A stretch of 34,329 nt of DNA from Candidatus Brockarchaeota archaeon (GTDB lineage: Archaea; Thermoproteota; EX4484-205; JAAOZO01), in assembly GCA_017601145.1 (NCBI GenBank), contig JAFNIV010000017.1:1-34329 (forward strand), in the 5' to 3' direction. The notes beneath the pieces were generated by a model that had not been told where the DNA came from, ran no database searches, and saw nothing but the letters and a program-made list of their open reading frames with translations. Below, piece after piece: positions 31,680-34,329 of the stretch. The translations under genes and the position numbers were made by a program. How positions within the stretch are numbered: the first letter of the stretch is position 1; the number at the start of each line of letters is the position of its first letter.

Positions 31680-31699
31680 TAAAACAATAACGCAAGTTG
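31680..31699 (+). repeat. 20-bp repeat, copy B (intergenic)
   Basis: This is an exact copy of 31156-31175 in non-coding sequence, with weaker similarity in the preceding dozen bases. It is followed by a stop in the corresponding frame. Confidence 0.7.
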
Positions 31700-31753
31700 A
31701 AGTATAAGTTTAAAGGTTCAAATTCTATTTTAATTGGTTTAGTTATCGCAAAA

Positions 31754-31764
31754 AACTTATAAAC
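31754..31764 (+). promoter_or_regulatory. TATA box of the membrane winged-helix gene
   Basis: AACTTATAAAC is centred about 35 bp before ATG 31794, giving a leader of perhaps 10 bases. AAGG immediately before the ATG is a weak ribosome site at best. Confidence 0.45.
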
Positions 31765-31793
31765 ATTTCTAAATAAAAGCACGAATAATAAGG

Positions 31794-32978
31794 ATGCAAA
31801 AAAGGATAATTTTATGCACAGTACTGTTTCTATTATTTCTTGTATTTATGACGCAACCAAGTAAACTTGAAAGGGAAGTGTCAGGAGTAACTTACAAGAT
31901 AAATCTTTTTGAAAACGGAGATGCATTATGGACCATACAACAAAAAATAAACTTAACTAACGAAGTTGAAATAAGTGCATTCTCTAGCTATGCTACTCAG
32001 TTTTACAAAGAAAAAAATAAGTACGTAAATGATTTTAAAGTTTTGTTTAATCAGATTATCCTAAACGCTTCTGAGCTAGCAGGAAGACCGATGGAAGGTA
32101 AATACTATAACGCATCTGTTTATACTCTTAAAACAATTTCTACAACTTTTGGAGTAATAGAATACAGTTTTTTGTGGGTTAATTTTTCAAAAAAAGTTAA
32201 CGAAGGTATTTTCATTATTAGTGATGTTTTTGAAGGCGGATTTTACCTTTACTCAGGCGATATGCTAGAAATCATAGTACCGAAAAACTACACGACATTA
32301 TATATTATTCCAACACCAGACTTTCAATATGATAATGCTCTCATCTGGTATGGCCCAAAATCGTTTATGCAATACCAGCCAAACTTAGAGATTATTAGTC
32401 GAGTTATAAGAGTAATCGCGAACTATTCGTTGAATAAAGAAAACTTAAAAATATTTGGGCAAGTAATCCCACCTTTAGAAAACCTCAGGATATCAATAGT
32501 CCTAATAAAACCAAGTGGAGAACTAACTACATTTTTTATAACAACTGATAGGAATGGAAACTTTGAAAGAACCTTTATACTTAACGAAAGCGGAACTTGG
32601 AATATGAAGATAATTTATGAAGGCAACGAAACATTTTACAGAAGCGAAAAGGATTTTTTATTCAATGTAAATGTAGAAGGTAACTACATCTTATACTTGG
32701 TTATACTTGCTGCTTTTTTAGTTCTATTATTTATTGTAACTATTTTCTTCATTAAGAAACTAAAAATGAAACAAGTAGAAATTTTTGGAGAAAAGGATGA
32801 AAGCGTTGTTATATCATTACTGAGCAGCCATGGAGGAGTATTAAGCCAAAACGATATACGAAGAATGACAGGATTTTCTAAGTCAAAAACTTCTGTTATA
32901 ATAAAGTTACTTGAGTCAAAGGGAAAGATTAAGAAGAAGAAAATAGGCAGAGAAAACATAATTTATCTAGTTTCTTAA
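31794..32978 (+). CDS. Membrane-anchored extracellular domain with cytoplasmic winged helix
   Basis: Apparent one-piece sensor-regulator of 394 residues. Residues 4-20 are a signal or anchor helix (IILCTVLFLLFLVFM). About 25-295 are extracytoplasmic, rich in beta strands and N-x-S/T glycosylation sites, with an Ig-like segment near 225-290 (IVLIKPSGELTTFFITTDRNG). A strong transmembrane helix lies at about 298-321. The cytoplasmic tail (330-394) is a winged helix: VVISLLSSHGGVLSQNDIRR, recognition helix FSKSKTSVIIKLLESKG, then a basic wing KIKKKKIGRENIIYL. Archaea have several such membrane-bound winged-helix families. The ligand and target genes are unknown. Its 3' end faces the beta-rich exported protein gene 34 bases away. 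Confidence 0.8.
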   Translation: MQKRIILCTVLFLLFLVFMTQPSKLEREVSGVTYKINLFENGDALWTIQQKINLTNEVEISAFSSYATQFYKEKNKYVNDFKVLFNQIILNASELAGRPMEGKYYNASVYTLKTISTTFGVIEYSFLWVNFSKKVNEGIFIISDVFEGGFYLYSGDMLEIIVPKNYTTLYIIPTPDFQYDNALIWYGPKSFMQYQPNLEIISRVIRVIANYSLNKENLKIFGQVIPPLENLRISIVLIKPSGELTTFFITTDRNGNFERTFILNESGTWNMKIIYEGNETFYRSEKDFLFNVNVEGNYILYLVILAAFLVLLFIVTIFFIKKLKMKQVEIFGEKDESVVISLLSSHGGVLSQNDIRRMTGFSKSKTSVIIKLLESKGKIKKKKIGRENIIYLVS

Positions 32979-33012
32979 TTCTAGTTCATTTAAAGAAAAT
33001 TTGTTGGTTTAG

Positions 33013-34203
33013 TTATCCTTGCTTCCAAACTGTAGAAGATTTTCTAAATCCATACTCATAACCATAAGTATAAGCCCTATAGCCAGAATTCCACGTTCCA
33101 GTTTTTACTACTATATTTCCAGCTGGAGAAGACTGATAACTTACCCCAAGGCCTACAGAAACACCACTACTAAAGCTAACACCTACACTAAAAACAAAAC
33201 CATACGCTTTGTAAATGTTGATTGTTCTTTCTTTATTTTGCTCAGTTATGTAAGGGTTACTTCCAGAAGTAAAGCCATTCCAGGAATTAACGAGTCTACT
33301 ATCTGCAATGGGATCCTGGTTTGTGTCAACAGCATAAACATGTTCAACCCAGTAAATTTCATCAACTAACACTGCGGTGTGGAGATACTTAAAGTAAAAT
33401 TGTTCTGTTATAGTCTTTTGACCAGTATAAAAATCAGAACTTAAGCCAGAATCCATAGTAACTGTAGTTCTACCATTTGAATACCAATCCGTTATATACT
33501 TCCCTTGTGTTGTATCGTAAACTCTTTCTTTTACTTCAACATCAATCTTTGTACCAATCCCAAAGTCAAACTTTACAAAAATGTTATCCCATGTAGAAAA
33601 TTCAACTACAGTTGTATATTCCCAAGTTTCTTCATTTGGAGGATTGTACGACAGTAAACTGATTCTATTACTTGCTGTTAAAGATCCTAATTTTTGTTCT
33701 CTCAATTTCTTTAAGGATACGTTAACAGAGAAAAAATCTAGAGGAAAAATCATAGAAGAAGGATCAACTGAAAAGGCCAAACTACCAAGTAAACCTTCGT
33801 CCTTCTTACTTGCTATTACCAGAAGATTAACAGAAGCATAAATGTCTCTTAAAGTTCCACTTATGTTTAACTTACCTTTATATACTCTTGGAATTCCTAC
33901 TGTTGTACTAAAAACCCCTCTTTCATCGCTTACTCCACTAGAAAGTAACTCTGGGCCACTATCAGTCAAGTGAAAGATGTATACTTTCGAATAAGGAACT
34001 ATAGTATTATTAAAGTTAGTCCTTACTGTAAAGATAACTTTTTGTGGATTGTTGATAAGGTCTTTTACGATGTATTCTACGGTAAATGGAATAGAAGCTG
34101 AGATAAAAGGAATGAGAAGAATTGCAATGAGAATCCTTCTATCAATTTCCTTTTTTCCAAAATAATTAAAAAAACTGTATATAAGCTTAAAGCTACCTTT
34201 CAT
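33013..34203 (-). CDS. Exported beta-rich protein of unknown function
   Basis: I do not recognise this 396-residue protein. A hydrophobic helix at about 24-44 (ILIAILLIPFISASIPF), preceded by basic residues, should export and perhaps anchor it. Residues 52-150 look like a carboxypeptidase-regulatory or bacterial Ig-like repeat (VIFTVRTNF..VPYSKVYIFHLT..GVSDERGVFSTTVG). The rest is rich in aromatic, Ser and Thr residues, with Gly/Ser-rich repeats near the C-terminus (VFSVGVSFSSGVSVGLGVSY), typical of beta-sandwich surface proteins. No catalytic motif and no C-terminal membrane helix is seen. ATG 34203 has AAGGTGA seven bases upstream. It is convergent with the membrane winged-helix gene; a surface pairing is possible but unproven. 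Confidence 0.7.
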   Translation of the reverse strand: MKGSFKLIYSFFNYFGKKEIDRRILIAILLIPFISASIPFTVEYIVKDLINNPQKVIFTVRTNFNNTIVPYSKVYIFHLTDSGPELLSSGVSDERGVFSTTVGIPRVYKGKLNISGTLRDIYASVNLLVIASKKDEGLLGSLAFSVDPSSMIFPLDFFSVNVSLKKLREQKLGSLTASNRISLLSYNPPNEETWEYTTVVEFSTWDNIFVKFDFGIGTKIDVEVKERVYDTTQGKYITDWYSNGRTTVTMDSGLSSDFYTGQKTITEQFYFKYLHTAVLVDEIYWVEHVYAVDTNQDPIADSRLVNSWNGFTSGSNPYITEQNKERTINIYKAYGFVFSVGVSFSSGVSVGLGVSYQSSPAGNIVVKTGTWNSGYRAYTYGYEYGFRKSSTVWKQG

Positions 34204-34329
34204 TCCATTTCACCTTTTCAAATAGTTGTTCGATTTCTTAGCTTATATCTTTTCTTTTTAAGTTTTAAAGTAAAAATTTTGTCCAGAAATTAGAACAGTT
34301 TGTCTTCATTTATGCTAAAATATTTAAGA
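34204..34329 (-). promoter_or_regulatory. Leader and promoter region of the exported protein gene
   Basis: Unlike many genes here, the message appears to have a leader: AAGGTGA is placed seven bases before ATG 34203, and A/T-rich TATA candidates (TTTAAAAC near 34262, GATATAAGC near 34245) lie 40-60 bp upstream. The window ends within this region. Confidence 0.35.

Larger units (their letters stand above)
31340..31793. other. 454-bp gene-free stretch with a reductase-like fragment
   Basis: No credible ORF or RNA gene is visible; the stretch is very AT-rich. It contains the second copy of the 20-bp repeat at 31680-31699. In the frame matching the reductase, the bases before it read like a diverged RTRNKTITQV (here R-P-T-S-K-T-I-T-Q-V) and then hit a stop. 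A tRNA-T-loop-like GGTTCAAATTC at about 31716 has no matching arms. A palindrome ATAACGTTAT occurs near 31495. The last 40 bp hold the promoter of the next gene. It may be the ruin of a duplicated reductase 3' end. Confidence 0.4.

Noticed and set aside
31708-31730. GGTTCAAATTC resembling a tRNA T-arm
   Set aside because: No acceptor stem, D-arm or anticodon arm can be placed around it.
1-34329. CRISPR array associated with the Cas4-like gene
   Set aside because: No regularly spaced direct repeats of 24-37 bp were found anywhere in the window.

Overview
The window reads as a chromosomal segment of a low-GC, probably thermophilic and anaerobic archaeon, most likely of the Thermoproteota/TACK side. 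Evidence: TATA-box promoters (TTTAAA/TTTATA type) sitting about 25-35 bp before start codons, so many mRNAs look leaderless; AGA/AGG and ATA codons dominate; and archaeal marker genes are present (deoxyhypusine synthase, ADP-forming acetyl-CoA synthetase, archaeal-type prenyl diphosphate synthase, HMG-CoA reductase, four-domain 2-oxoacid:ferredoxin oxidoreductase). I cannot assign a genus. No rRNA, tRNA or CRISPR array was seen.

Layout. (1) 1-6.2 kb: a tandem-GNAT acetyltransferase plus PIG-L deacetylase operon, two zinc alcohol dehydrogenases flanking an M24 peptidase, and a luciferase-like (F420/flavin) oxidoreductase. (2) 6.28-6.63 kb: a GC-rich, hairpin-rich relic of an IS200/IS605 (tnpB-type) element. 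(3) 6.7-13.3 kb, all minus strand: deoxyhypusine synthase, a solitary Cas4-like nuclease, a HAD phosphatase, a membrane-anchored GHL10-type glycosidase, a prenyl diphosphate synthase, an aspartylglucosaminidase-like Ntn hydrolase and an MscS channel. (4) 13.4-14.5 kb: three small genes of unknown role ending in a coiled-coil winged-helix protein, behind an operator-like inverted repeat. (5) 14.6-16.7 kb: dual-specificity phosphatase, DHH phosphoesterase, small membrane protein. (6) 16.9-19.9 kb: pyruvate/2-oxoacid:ferredoxin oxidoreductase operon (gamma-delta fusion, alpha, beta). (7) 20-26.3 kb: M28 peptidase, class II HMG-CoA reductase, ADP-forming acyl-CoA synthetase (separate alpha and beta genes) and a DUF4432 sugar-binding protein. 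(8) 26.4-28.9 kb: glycosyltransferase, SAM hydroxide adenosyltransferase, sugar isomerase-like protein. (9) 29-30.3 kb: a coiled-coil ribbon-helix-helix protein behind a 20-bp palindrome, followed by a second, different tnpB-type relic. (10) 30.4 kb to end: aldo/keto reductase, a 454-bp gene-free stretch, a membrane-anchored winged-helix protein and a convergent exported beta-rich protein.

How the genes fit together: POR makes acetyl-CoA (or an acyl-CoA) from 2-oxoacids; the ADP-forming synthetase converts it to acid plus ATP; HMG-CoA reductase and the prenyl synthase carry acetyl-CoA carbon into isoprenoid lipids; peptidases, asparaginase-like hydrolase and dehydrogenases suit peptide and sugar fermentation.

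The most notable signals are the two tnpB-less elements. Each keeps only the left end with a promoter, a short tnpB 3' tail and a structured right end, which is the part of a TnpB element that encodes an omega-RNA. Both point the same way, directly upstream of a minus-strand gene. Next is the palindrome wedged between the TATA box and start codon of the ribbon-helix-helix gene, which looks like an autoregulatory operator.
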